DNA of 21,451 bases. It comes from CAZAQB01 sp964487155 (lineage in GTDB: Bacteria; Pseudomonadota; Gammaproteobacteria; Nitrococcales; Nitrococcaceae). The position numbers and the translations under genes were made by a program. The notes below the pieces were generated by a model, which did no database searches, was not told the origin of the DNA, and was given only the letters and a program-made list of their open reading frames with translations. Positions 10,101 through 16,628 of this stretch are shown here, in pieces (within the stretch, counting starts at the first letter, position 1; every line of letters starts with the position of its first letter). The stretch spans positions 1 through 21,451 of the forward strand of contig CAZAQB010000053.1 in assembly GCA_964487155.1 (NCBI GenBank), written 5' to 3'.

Positions 10101-10579
10101 GGCAGGGTGCGGGTCTCCAACAGCCCCTGCAGGGCGGCGCGGGCGGCATCCGTGGGCGGCGGCGGCAATCCCTGCACCCGCTCGGCGGCCCGCAGGCGCC
10201 GGTACAGGGTCTGCAGGCTGGTGGCAAGCCGGGTCAGCGGAATCACCACCTCGGCGCTGCCAACCCGCTCGCGAGCGGCGTAGATCTGGAACGCATGACC
10301 GGAGATGGTGAGCAGCGAGCTGATGCTCTGCAGGTGGGCGTGGGCCGGGGCCACCACCTCCATGTTGGAGCGCAGCGCCTGCATCGAGGCCAGGCTGTGC
10401 TGGTAGGCGACCACCACCACCGCCAGCAGGATGGCCACCAGGCCGCCCAGTGCCAGCTGCCGGGCCAGGTGGATCGGCAGGCGCGATCCCCAACTGCGGC
10501 GAGGCGCCGGCGGCGGGTCGGGCGCTACCGCGGGCTCGCCTTGCCTCCGGTCTTGCTGATCGCCGGCCGTGTCCGTCAC
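7148..10579 (-). CDS. Hybrid sensor histidine kinase with HAMP, HisKA, HATPase, two receivers and HPt
   Basis: A 1143-residue inner-membrane phosphorelay kinase of BarA/TorS-like architecture. TM1 is at about 41-59 and TM2 at about 344-367; they bracket a helical periplasmic sensor region of about 280 residues that I do not recognise as a named domain. HAMP follows (about 366-420), then a coiled coil (about 420-465), HisKA with H475 in MSHEIRTP, and HATPase with N592, DTGIGIA (624-630) and GGTGLGLA (653-660). REC1 has D717/D718, D766 and K818. REC2 has E887/D888, D931 and K986. The C-terminal HPt has H1081 in AHSLKSSS. All phosphotransfer residues are present. The start is GTG 10579 with AGGGGA 7 nt upstream. 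It lies 76 nt after the haem-domain gene, and its stop overlaps the start of the response regulator, the probable final phosphate acceptor. The signal is unknown. Confidence 0.95.
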   Translation of the reverse strand: MTDTAGDQQDRRQGEPAVAPDPPPAPRRSWGSRLPIHLARQLALGGLVAILLAVVVVAYQHSLASMQALRSNMEVVAPAHAHLQSISSLLTISGHAFQIYAARERVGSAEVVIPLTRLATSLQTLYRRLRAAERVQGLPPPPTDAARAALQGLLETRTLPDSHAAVERLLRRVQQQVGATRDWFREALQRAQAAGLELDRSQLREQSNLLNSIALALERFAVGEGPQFESVLGPVERTLNILNDLPPVDRFARMPGAVVADGEALSEEVEALSSALLRYRAALLAYRDVEDLQMAGTSTTEARISVLETYAEADSQVQSVLDRLNQLFVAIQARTLHQQNVSRNLLLALGSAGVLLSILISFGLGRLLKGRISHLLRGARRLAAGRLDARLDSPARDDLGRLAETFNTMAEALQQKDIALEGRIRELDAANRHIREINADLERRVERRTRELREASSEAQAANVAKSQFLATMSHEIRTPMNGLLGMTELLLATDLTPKQRRFLDTIRRSGETLLSLINDILDFSKIESGRLELDTAPFSLRELVEDIGELFAPRAHAMGLELACDLPPEFHERVRGDAGRLRQVLVNLVGNAIKFTPRGEVVVGLVVESEFSSQQRVRLYVRDTGIGIAPAQQERIFDSFSQADSSTSRVYGGTGLGLAISRRLVELMGGHLDVMSRLGEGSLFRFSIVLAKETEAAPEGPAVRSLPSAARVMVVDDNATNREILDHQLQAWGLEPHSLADGNDALAALRTASAAGRHYDLLVLDLHMPEIDGLQVAEAVRAEEVLEGLPIILLSSADLEEEREACRALGIAHRLTKPPRRADLLEAVLESLRGPGQVPVLPPPAEGEPADQAPGASRPAPPADCPAAHAAARRPPLLSGRVLLAEDNRVNQEYAMALLEDLGVMTDLAVNGREALRKLELNDYDLVLMDCQMPEMDGFEATAEIRRREAESGGRPVPILALTANALSGDRTRCIEAGMDDYLPKPFDALQLRSLLSRWMRSRPGTPVPAAPPAPTPAPALEGIEALDAAGVEALRRLSGDPRFFQRLVSTYLSRSVEDIERLRAARDAGDVEGLRRAAHSLKSSSYNVKAVPLAEACRELETQARSGSLADPEAWVARVEAEYQRAVAALRQASGKAAADG

Positions 10580-10655
10580 GGTGCAGTCCCCTGGGCGCGC
10601 CCGCGGCGGCCCTCCATCTGCGCGCCCTGCTCCATTGGCCGGTTGCGCCTGGGCA

Positions 10656-11534
10656 CTATTCGATCACCAGTTCGAGTTCTTCGGAGACATCGCCCGAGCC
10701 GAAGCGGGGTTCCTCCAGTTGCGGGTTGGGCGGCCGGCCGGCGATCTCGAATCGGGAGACGCCGAACGGATAACGGCCCGGCCACCGGAACTGAACGTCG
10801 TCAGGGTGGCCGGTGACCCGCTTGCGGGCGAATTCGATGGTCCAGACGCCATCGCGCCAGTGGCCCTTGGCTCGGACGTCGGCGCGGCTGCCGGTGGGCG
10901 TCTGATAGCGGTAAGGCGGCTGGCGCTCCCCCTGGTAGACCCCGTAGACCCGGTTGGCGTAGGCCGGTCTTCCGGCATCGCCGTTGCGGCTCACGTAGAA
11001 GCGCTGGCCCTGGCGGGAGATCAACGGATAGGCCCCCGGCACCTCGGTGCGGGAATAGATGTGCATCTTGTCGTCGGCGAACCCGGCATGATCGGTGCGG
11101 TGGGCCTTCCAGAACCAGATGTCGGCGCGGTAGGGCTCGTCGGCGTCGATGGACAGATCCACCGGCAGCGGCTCCATGCTCCACTTGACGACGAAGCTGT
11201 CCTCCCGGTCCGGGCCCTGCACGTAACGACCCTCGTCCGCACTCCAGATCATGGTCTTGTGGGCGTAATTGGCCTCGCTGTCCGGGAAATTCACCAGCAT
11301 GTACAGCCGCTCGGCAGTGTGGGCGGCACGCAACTCGATGTCGATGCGCGCCACCGGGTCGCGGGTCACCACCGGCGTCGCCCGGGACCAGAACTCCTCG
11401 TTGGCCACGCCGTCCACCTGCATCTCGGAGTCCACCCGCAGCGCAACCAGCGACTGCTGGGCAACGGCGCTACCGGAGGCCAGCCACAGCACCAGGGGCA
11501 GGGCCAGCCCACCCGGTACGCGAACCATGCTCAT
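10656..11534 (-). CDS. Exported ethylbenzene-dehydrogenase-type haem-binding domain protein
   Basis: A 292-residue protein with a Sec signal peptide (hydrophobic 8-24, likely cleavage after AVA25) and one beta-rich domain resembling the EB_dh family, the haem b-binding gamma subunit of DMSO-reductase-type enzymes. Family-like segments are LYMLVNFPDSEANYAHKTMIW (77-97), the ED pair near 111-112 before VVKW, ADIWFWKAHRTD (137-148), AGFADDK (150-156) and the C-terminal PFGVSRFEI. In the characterised gamma subunits the haem b ligands are Met and Lys. Methionines (M79, M95) and lysines (K93, K143, K156, K238) exist here, but I cannot assign ligands. There is no CXXCH, so it is not a c-type cytochrome. 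No molybdenum or Fe-S subunit is nearby; the next gene, 76 nt downstream on the same strand, is the hybrid kinase, so a sensory rather than catalytic role is possible (inference). The start ATG 11534 has GGTGA 7 nt upstream. Confidence 0.75.
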   Translation of the reverse strand: MSMVRVPGGLALPLVLWLASGSAVAQQSLVALRVDSEMQVDGVANEEFWSRATPVVTRDPVARIDIELRAAHTAERLYMLVNFPDSEANYAHKTMIWSADEGRYVQGPDREDSFVVKWSMEPLPVDLSIDADEPYRADIWFWKAHRTDHAGFADDKMHIYSRTEVPGAYPLISRQGQRFYVSRNGDAGRPAYANRVYGVYQGERQPPYRYQTPTGSRADVRAKGHWRDGVWTIEFARKRVTGHPDDVQFRWPGRYPFGVSRFEIAGRPPNPQLEEPRFGSGDVSEELELVIE

Positions 11535-11922
11535 AAGTCGATCACCCGCGCCGATGCGGTTCGTGTCCCTGCCCGCAGCCCGCGCCAAATCAAGAATATC
11601 CGGAGACGCCTGGCGCTCCGCCCCGACATGATAGTCGCCTGTTACCGGCTTTTGACGCCTCCGGGGCCGGCACACCGGCCACTGCAGGAAGCCGTCTCGG
11701 CCGACCGGCCTCACCTAGCAGGCCACAGCCGCGCCGGCGCTGTCTTGACCGAAACCAATTACCGGTCCTTTCAGAACGGGAGCCAGGATCAGGCCGTCAG
11801 GCATGGCGCTCGGCAACGGACTTCGGCCAGCCGGGTTTCGGTGAAATTTGCGGGCTAGGAACTGCGCGGCTGAAAGCCTATCCTCTGGCTCTGCCCCGGC
11901 AAGACCCCGCCTCGGTGAGATC
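11535..11922. other. 388-bp divergent intergenic region
   Basis: It separates the haem-domain gene (-) from the DUF2058 gene (+) and must hold their promoters. I see TTGACC at 11745-11750 on the plus strand but no good -10 at proper spacing, and TATTCT on the minus strand near 11595 without a convincing -35. A small hairpin, GGCCGG-CACA-CCGGCC, lies at 11665-11680. No small gene is supported; the long frames crossing it are extensions of the neighbours. Confidence 0.5.
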
Positions 11923-12480
11923 ATGAGCGATTCCCTACGCGATCAGTTGCTGAAGACGGGCCTGGTCAAGGAGCAGGACCTGCGCCGAACCCAGACCGAA
12001 AAGCGTCGGGCCAAGAGCCAGCAGAAAACCCGCAAGAAAGCCCAGCGCGCCCCGGAGCAGAGCCAGGCCGCCCAGGCGGCGGACCAGGCCCTGGCACAGA
12101 AGCGGGCCCGCGACCGCACCCTGAACGCGCGCCGCGAGGCGGAAAAGCGCCGGGAAGCGGACGAAAAGGCAGCCCGGGAACTGGTACTGCAGCACGAGAT
12201 CAGCCGCCGGCGACGGGATGACGACGTCGCCTTCCACTTCACCCGGGACGGCAAGATCAAGCATTTGTACGTCACCCCGGCGCAGCGCGACGAACTGGCC
12301 GCCGGCCGGCTTGCCATCGCCCGCACCCGGGGCCAGTACCGCCTGGTGCCGCGGGAGATCGCCGAGCGGGTCCAGGCCAAGGCCCCTTTCCTGGTGATCT
12401 ACGCCGGTGGGCCCGAATCCGAGCGGGACGAAACCGAGGGCGGGGAGTACCCACCGGTGCCCGACGATCTCATGTGGTAG
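11923..12480 (+). CDS. DUF2058 (YaiL-like) nucleoprotein/polynucleotide-associated protein
   Basis: A 185-residue cytoplasmic protein matching the DUF2058 family: N-terminus MSDSLRDQLLKTGLVKE, a long highly charged Lys/Arg/Gln/Ala helix (about 20-98), a compact C-terminal part with FHFTRDGKIKHLYVT, and the conserved end PDDLMW. The family's role is not firmly established; E. coli YaiL is described as a polynucleotide-associated protein, and the basic helix suits nucleic-acid binding. The start ATG 11923 has GGTGAG at 11914-11919. An in-frame upstream ATG at 11848 lacks family sequence and was not used. It is followed by msrA after 75 nt. Confidence 0.9.
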   Translation: MSDSLRDQLLKTGLVKEQDLRRTQTEKRRAKSQQKTRKKAQRAPEQSQAAQAADQALAQKRARDRTLNARREAEKRREADEKAARELVLQHEISRRRRDDDVAFHFTRDGKIKHLYVTPAQRDELAAGRLAIARTRGQYRLVPREIAERVQAKAPFLVIYAGGPESERDETEGGEYPPVPDDLMW

Positions 12481-12555
12481 CCGCGCTCCGGGCGAACCAA
12501 CGCTGGCTGCCCGTGGTCTAGTCGGGACATCTCGGCAGCAGGGCGCGAGAAAGCC

Positions 12556-13176
12556 ATGGTCCGATTCAACTCCCTGATGCTGGCGCTGGCGGTAGCGACG
12601 GCGCCGGCCGCCCTGGCAGCGCAGCTCGCGGCCCCCGAAGAAGGCCTGGCCGAGGCCACTTTCGCCGGCGGCTGTTTCTGGTGCATGGAGCCGCCCTACG
12701 ACCGCCTGGACGGAGTCATTTCCACAACCTCGGGGTACACCGGCGGCCATGTGGAGAATCCCAGCTACCAGCAGGTGACGGCCGGCGGGACCGGCCACTA
12801 CGAGGCCGTGAGGGTGGTCTACGAGCCGGACAAGGTCAGCTACGAAAAGCTGCTCGACGTGTTCTGGCACAACATCGACCCGTTGGACGACGGCGGCCAG
12901 TTCTGCGACCGGGGCAGCTCCTACCGGACCGCCATCTTCGTGCACAACGATGCCCAGCGCGACGCCGCCGAGCGCTCCAAGGTTGCGCTGGAGGCGAACG
13001 GGCGCTTCGAGCAGCCCATCGTCACCCCCATTGTGGAGGCGCAGCCCTTCTACGCCGCCGAGGGCTACCACCAGGACTACTACGAGAAGAACCCGGTGCG
13101 CTACAAGACCTACCGCTACCTGTGCGGCCGGGACGATCAGCTTAAGCAAGTCTGGGGGGAACGGGCGGGAGGTTAG
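12556..13176 (+). CDS. msrA: Exported peptide-methionine (S)-S-oxide reductase MsrA
   Basis: A 206-residue MsrA that reduces methionine-S-sulfoxide in oxidised proteins. A signal peptide (about 1-22, ending AALAA) precedes the catalytic domain, so the enzyme probably acts in the periplasm. Motifs: GGCFWCMEPPYD (38-49) with catalytic C40 and a nearby C43; SGYTGGHVENPSYQQV; GTGHYEAVRVVY; and GYHQDYYEKNP. A further cysteine near the C-terminus (YLCGRD) could resolve the disulfide. Periplasmic repair needs an electron donor such as a DsbD-type system or an MsrPQ-like pair; none is encoded here, and no msrB is adjacent. It is convergent with fdxB, with a REP-like hairpin between the stops. Confidence 0.95.
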   Translation: MVRFNSLMLALAVATAPAALAAQLAAPEEGLAEATFAGGCFWCMEPPYDRLDGVISTTSGYTGGHVENPSYQQVTAGGTGHYEAVRVVYEPDKVSYEKLLDVFWHNIDPLDDGGQFCDRGSSYRTAIFVHNDAQRDAAERSKVALEANGRFEQPIVTPIVEAQPFYAAEGYHQDYYEKNPVRYKTYRYLCGRDDQLKQVWGERAGG

Positions 13177-13228
13177 CAGACCTCACCGAATTGTTTCGGA
13201 TCGATAGCAAGCCATTGGCTTTGCGAAG

Positions 13229-13263
13229 ATGTCGGCTGCCGGGAGCAGCCGACCTACCGGCTG
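13229..13263 (-). repeat. REP-like hairpin, family 2, copy 2
   Basis: GTCGGCTGC (13231-13239), a 5-nt loop, GCAGCCGAC (13245-13253), then CTACCGGCTG. Over 35 nt it differs from the copy at 17659 by a single base. It lies between the convergent msrA and fdxB stops, so it would form a hairpin at the 3' end of either transcript. GTAG precedes the hairpin on the minus strand. Confidence 0.75.
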
Positions 13264-13312
13264 CGACATGCCCCAGGCGGTGGACAGGCGGCCGGGCTGC
13301 GGGGGGCGAGCC

Positions 13313-13594
13313 TCAGACCGCCAGCGGCGCGTGGCTGATGCAGCTCTTGCTGCATACCCGGGAGCAGGCCCCACAGCCGATGCAGTCGTCAGCGTCGGCC
13401 ACCTCCATCACCATCCGCACCATGTCGTCATCGTCATCGTCGTCCTCGGGCTCGAACTCCACCAGGTTGAGCACCTGGCGGGAGCACACCTTGTAGCAGC
13501 GGCCGCAGCCGATGCACCGGCCCTGGTCGATATCGCTGATGAACGCCGGAGTCCAGTCCCGGCCGCCCCGGGTCAATGCCGTGTAGTCGCTCAT
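13313..13594 (-). CDS. fdxB: Ferredoxin III, nif-specific (2[4Fe-4S])
   Basis: A 93-residue ferredoxin of the nif-associated ferredoxin III type. It has the N-terminal TRGGRDWTPAFISDID signature, a first cluster motif CIGCGRCYKVC (C27, C30, C33, C37), an acidic linker with seven consecutive Asp (51-57), a second motif CIGCGACSRVC (C71, C74, C77, C81) with an extra C85, and the terminal HAPL. The family donates electrons in, or supports assembly of, nitrogenase. Both cluster motifs end in Cys-Ser rather than the Cys-Pro common in bacterial 2[4Fe-4S] ferredoxins. The start ATG 13594 lies 6 nt after the stop of the DUF683 gene, so the two are an operon, probably under the sigma54 promoter upstream of the first gene. 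No other nif gene is in the window. Confidence 0.9.
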   Translation of the reverse strand: MSDYTALTRGGRDWTPAFISDIDQGRCIGCGRCYKVCSRQVLNLVEFEPEDDDDDDDMVRMVMEVADADDCIGCGACSRVCSKSCISHAPLAV

Positions 13595-13600
13595 GATCGA

Positions 13601-13810
13601 TCAGCCCCCCGCCGACTGCACGCCTTCCAGGCGTTCCCGGGCGGCGGCCAGGTCACGGTAGGCGTGAAACGCCCACGCGGCCCGTTTCAGCAGCAGCGGC
13701 CAGCCCTGGGGCAGCTCGCGGGCGAGGCGCTCCAGATCCTGCCGGGCGGCCAGGGCCCGGGCGTCGCAACGCTGCAGGTCGACCTGCAGGGCATTCATCC
13801 GGTCATCCAT
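13601..13810 (-). CDS. DUF683 / CCE_0567-type nif-associated small protein
   Basis: A 69-residue helical protein resembling the DUF683 (CCE_0567) family, which commonly sits between nifX-type genes and fdxB in diazotrophs. The recognisable core is ARALAARQDLERLARELPQGWPLLLKRAAWAFHAYRDLAAARERLE in outline: a first helix, the LP-x-x-W turn, and a second helix expected to form a helical hairpin. Members have been reported to bind metal; the function is unknown. ATG 13810 was chosen because GGAGGA lies 8 nt upstream and because longer starts (up to 13972) would cover the predicted promoter and have no family similarity. It is followed after 6 nt by fdxB. Confidence 0.8.
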   Translation of the reverse strand: MDDRMNALQVDLQRCDARALAARQDLERLARELPQGWPLLLKRAAWAFHAYRDLAAARERLEGVQSAGG

Positions 13811-13846
13811 CGCAGAAGTCCTCCGGTGCATGGCACGAGAGGAATT

Positions 13847-13863
13847 AGCCAGAATCATGCCAG
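13847..13863 (-). promoter_or_regulatory. Predicted sigma54 (RpoN) promoter for DUF683-fdxB
   Basis: The minus strand reads CTGGCATGATTCTGGCT against the consensus YTGGCACGRNNNTTGCW, with the invariant GG-N10-GC spacing (GG 13861-13860, GC 13849-13848). There are two mismatches among the specified bases. Transcription would start near 13836, giving a leader of about 25 nt that contains GGAGGA before ATG 13810. A NifA-type site lies about 95 bp upstream. Confidence 0.65.
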
Positions 13864-13944
13864 CGGCGTACAACCGCGGCACAGCACGGTTGCGGGCTCC
13901 CGCGCCGGCACGCCGGCGTGTCGGCTCTGCGACCGGGGCGTCGT

Positions 13945-13966
13945 CGCTGTCGCTGATCCGACAGCG
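13945..13966 (-). promoter_or_regulatory. Predicted NifA upstream activator site
   Basis: A perfect inverted repeat with 8-bp arms, CGCTGTCG and CGACAGCG, around 6 nt. It contains TGT-N10-ACA (13948-13963), the NifA binding consensus. It is centred about 95 bp upstream of the -24 element, a usual distance for NifA. It also lies 23 nt past the chemoreceptor stop and could form a 3' hairpin of that mRNA, but no T-run follows. Confidence 0.55.
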
Positions 13967-13988
13967 CGGCACAGCGCCGGGCTCGCGC

Positions 13989-16067
13989 TCAGGGAGTCTG
14001 GGAGACCTCCAGCTCCCTGGCGTAGCGGCGATCCGCCACCATGATGTGGCGTACCAGCCAGTCGCGCAGCACGGACAGCAGTTCCTGGGCCACGCCGGGT
14101 TCGCCGCGCCGGGCCCGCTCGGCCAGGCCCTGGGCCTGCTCCGCGAAAGCCATGTGAGCGCGGCGGTGGGGCTCCAGATCGGAGAACTCCAGCCGCCGCA
14201 TCATGTCCTCCTCGGCCTGGAAGTGATAGCGCGTGTAGTCCATCAACTCGTCCACCAGGGACAGAACGTCGGCGTCGCCAGCGTCGCCGCTCACGGCGCG
14301 ATGCAGGCGGTTGATGATGTCCACCAGGCGTTGGTGCTGGGCATCCATTTCCGGCAGGCCCAGCTCCATCGCCTTGACCCACGGAATCAAATCGCCGGGG
14401 CCTTGCTCGCCTGCGGCCGGGCCCGGCGCGGCCGGCTCGTCGACCTGGAAGCGCCGGGCCTGCCCGATGAGCGCCTGGGCGGTGCGCTCCAGGTCGACCA
14501 CGGCCGCACTACCCAGCTGCAGACTGTGCTCGGAGCGCTGGGAAACCTCGCTGGCATCTTCCATGGTGCGGCGCAGAATCTCGAAGCGACGGTGCTGTTC
14601 GGTGGTGCCCTCCACCAGTCGGGCGATGCGCTCGAGGGTCTGCTGCGCCTCGCCACGAATGCTCTGCAGTGCCACCGCGGCCTCCCCCACCCGGCCGACG
14701 CCGGTCTCGATGAGGGGGCCTGAGTCCTCCATGGCCGCCACGGCGACCCGGGTCTCATTCTGGATGGTGGCGATGGTTTCGCCGATCTCCTGGGTGGCCT
14801 GGCTGGTCCGCTCTGCCAGACTACGCACCTCGTCGGCCACCACCGCGAAGCCCCGGCCCTGCTCGCCCGCCCGGGCCGCCTCGATGGCGGCGTTCAGGGC
14901 CAGCAGATTGGTCTGCTCGGCGATTTCCCGGATCACCTGAGCGACCCGGCCGATCTGCTGGGCGCGGGCGTCCAGCTGGCGGATCTGCTTCGCCGCCACC
15001 CCCACCTGGCACGAGATGCTCTCCATCTGGGCGGCAGCCTCCTGGGTCATCTGTTCGCCGGAGCCGGATAGCTCCGCGGCGCGGCTGGAGCGGGCGCGGG
15101 CATCCTCCGCCAGTTCCACCACCTCGCCGGCACGCCGGACCGCACGCTCGATCTCGTCGCGGGACTGGGCGATGGCACCGCTCTGCAGCTGGGAGGCGAT
15201 GCTGACCTCGGTGGACGCGGTGGCGAAGCGGTTCACCCCATCCGTTACCTGCCGGGCGTGGGCCAGCAGGTTCTCGATCAGACCCCGCAACCCCTGCTGC
15301 ATGGTGGATAGCGATCCCAGAATGCTGTCGGCGCCGCCCCGGCCACCCTCGATGGGATATTGCAGGTCGCCCGCGGCGATGGCCCGGGCGGCGTCCACCG
15401 CGACCACCGGCTCGCCGCCCAACTGGCCAAGCAGTCGCCGGGCAACCCACCAGGCGATGGCGCAGAGCGCCAGCAACAGCACGACCCCAACGCCCCCGCT
15501 CAGGGCGGCGGCAGACAGGAAGGCCTGCTGGACGTCCGCCAGGTAGACTCCAGAGCCGACCACCCAGCCCCAGGGCGCGAAGCCCTGGACGAAGGAGGTC
15601 TTGGCCACCGGCTGGTCGCTGCCCGGCTGCGGCCAGAGATAGTCCACGAAGCCGCGGCCTTCGCTGCGCACGGTGTCCACGAAAGCGACGAACAGCCGCT
15701 TGCCCGCCGGATCCTCAGAGGAGGAGAGGTCCTTGCCGTTGAGTTCAGGCTTGACCGGGTGCATCACCATGCGCGGGTGCATGTCGTTGATCCACAGGTA
15801 GCCGGAGCCGCCCCAGCGCAGCGCCCCGACCGCAGCCGCCGCCCGGGCCTGGGCCTGCTCCCGGGACAGCTCACCCGAGAGTTCCATGCCGTGGAAGCGC
15901 TCCAGCACGGAGACCGCCGCCGCCACGTGCTGCCGGGCTGCTGCCATCCGGTCACCCACCAGTTGGGAGCGCAGTTCGATCAAGGACAGCGCCAGCAGCA
16001 GCCCGATACCGCACAGCGCGGCCCCGATCAGCAGCATCAGCTGCCCGCGAAATCCACCGAGTCTCAT
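13989..16067 (-). CDS. Methyl-accepting chemotaxis protein with single Cache domain and C-terminal bacteriohemerythrin
   Basis: A 692-residue chemoreceptor. TM1 (about 10-30), a periplasmic single-Cache domain (about 35-178, GGSGYLWINDMHPRMVMHP near 86-104 and the FAPWGWVVGSGVYL end), TM2 (about 187-209), HAMP (about 210-262), the signalling hairpin with EIAEQTNLLALNAAIEAARAG (381-401), and a hemerythrin domain (about 562-685). All seven di-iron ligands of bacterial hemerythrins are present with canonical spacing: H578, H615, E619, H634, H638, H674, D679. Fusions of this kind (DcrH of Desulfovibrio) bind oxygen reversibly. The protein probably steers flagellar motility through CheA/CheW in response to a periplasmic Cache ligand and internal oxygen or redox state. 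ATG 16067 has GGAGGG 9 nt upstream; the frame continues open upstream without family sequence. A sigma28 promoter lies about 105 nt upstream. Confidence 0.95.
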   Translation of the reverse strand: MRLGGFRGQLMLLIGAALCGIGLLLALSLIELRSQLVGDRMAAARQHVAAAVSVLERFHGMELSGELSREQAQARAAAAVGALRWGGSGYLWINDMHPRMVMHPVKPELNGKDLSSSEDPAGKRLFVAFVDTVRSEGRGFVDYLWPQPGSDQPVAKTSFVQGFAPWGWVVGSGVYLADVQQAFLSAAALSGGVGVVLLLALCAIAWWVARRLLGQLGGEPVVAVDAARAIAAGDLQYPIEGGRGGADSILGSLSTMQQGLRGLIENLLAHARQVTDGVNRFATASTEVSIASQLQSGAIAQSRDEIERAVRRAGEVVELAEDARARSSRAAELSGSGEQMTQEAAAQMESISCQVGVAAKQIRQLDARAQQIGRVAQVIREIAEQTNLLALNAAIEAARAGEQGRGFAVVADEVRSLAERTSQATQEIGETIATIQNETRVAVAAMEDSGPLIETGVGRVGEAAVALQSIRGEAQQTLERIARLVEGTTEQHRRFEILRRTMEDASEVSQRSEHSLQLGSAAVVDLERTAQALIGQARRFQVDEPAAPGPAAGEQGPGDLIPWVKAMELGLPEMDAQHQRLVDIINRLHRAVSGDAGDADVLSLVDELMDYTRYHFQAEEDMMRRLEFSDLEPHRRAHMAFAEQAQGLAERARRGEPGVAQELLSVLRDWLVRHIMVADRRYARELEVSQTP

Positions 16068-16170
16068 TGTTATACGCCCTCCACCGCGGCCCGATGGCAA
16101 CGGGCCCGCCACACCCCCGGGGTTGCTGCCCGGGCGCCGCTCGGGAAGTTTCAGCTTCCTCTGGTGACGG

Positions 16171-16197
16171 CTTTCGGCAGGGAAACAGAAAACCTTG
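16171..16197 (-). promoter_or_regulatory. Predicted sigma28 (FliA) promoter of the chemoreceptor gene
   Basis: The minus strand reads CAAGGTTT (16197-16190), an 11-nt spacer, then GCCGAAAG (16178-16171), against TAAAGTTT-N11-GCCGATAA: six of eight matches in each half with exact spacing. FliA control is usual for chemoreceptor genes. The implied leader is about 100 nt and contains a short hairpin, GGAAG-CTGAAA-CTTCC. Confidence 0.6.
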
Positions 16198-16237
16198 AGC
16201 GGCGGCCGACCAGCGGCGGCGGGGCCGGCGAGGGGCG

Positions 16238-16549
16238 TCAGTTGGCCCGGCGGCGAGGCCGATAGCGGCCGTCGATGAAGCGGTCGAAGTACTGCCCCAG
16301 GGCGGGATGGCTCACCTGGCCACCCTCGGCATCGGGCTCCAGGTGCCGCTCGGCCACGTAGGTGGCGTGGCTCGCTCCGTCCACCAGCACGTGATACCAG
16401 GGCTGATTCCGAGGCGGGCGGCTGCGTGCCATGAGCTGGTACCACTCCTCGGTCCCCCGGAATTCGGGGTCGACGTCCAACACTACGCCTCGGTAGTCGA
16501 ATTTTCGGTGGTGGACCAGCTGGCCCACCGCGAATTTCGCCTGTGCCAT
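16238..16549 (-). CDS. hspQ: Heat shock protein HspQ (YccV-like)
   Basis: A 103-residue member of the HspQ family (E. coli HspQ is about 105 residues), a small beta-rich hemimethylated-DNA-binding-like domain. E. coli HspQ modulates DnaA stability and acts as a Lon specificity factor. Family motifs: FAVGQLVHHRKFDYRGVVLDVDPEF (6-30), WYHVLVDG (51-58), TYVAERHLEPD (63-73), and a C-terminal YFDRFIDGRY. ATG 16549 has GGGAGG 6 nt upstream; the in-frame upstream extension to 16738 is leader sequence. It stands apart from the chemoreceptor (170 nt, separate promoter) and is divergent from a lipoprotein gene. Confidence 0.93.
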   Translation of the reverse strand: MAQAKFAVGQLVHHRKFDYRGVVLDVDPEFRGTEEWYQLMARSRPPRNQPWYHVLVDGASHATYVAERHLEPDAEGGQVSHPALGQYFDRFIDGRYRPRRRAN

Positions 16550-16628
16550 GGCCAAGCCTCCCGGCGCCGAGCCGGCTACGAATGCCTGCCCCTCGAAAGT
16601 AGCCGCCACGGGCGGACTGCGAAAGGCG

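Noticed and set aside
13811..13972. Longer start for the DUF683 gene
   Set aside because: It would include the predicted sigma54 promoter and the upstream site, lacks family sequence, and the ATG at 13810 has a good ribosome binding site.
16590..16610. Sigma32-type promoter for hspQ around CTACTTTCGAGG on the minus strand
   Set aside because: The -35 resemblance is weak and there is no CCCCAT-type -10 at correct spacing.
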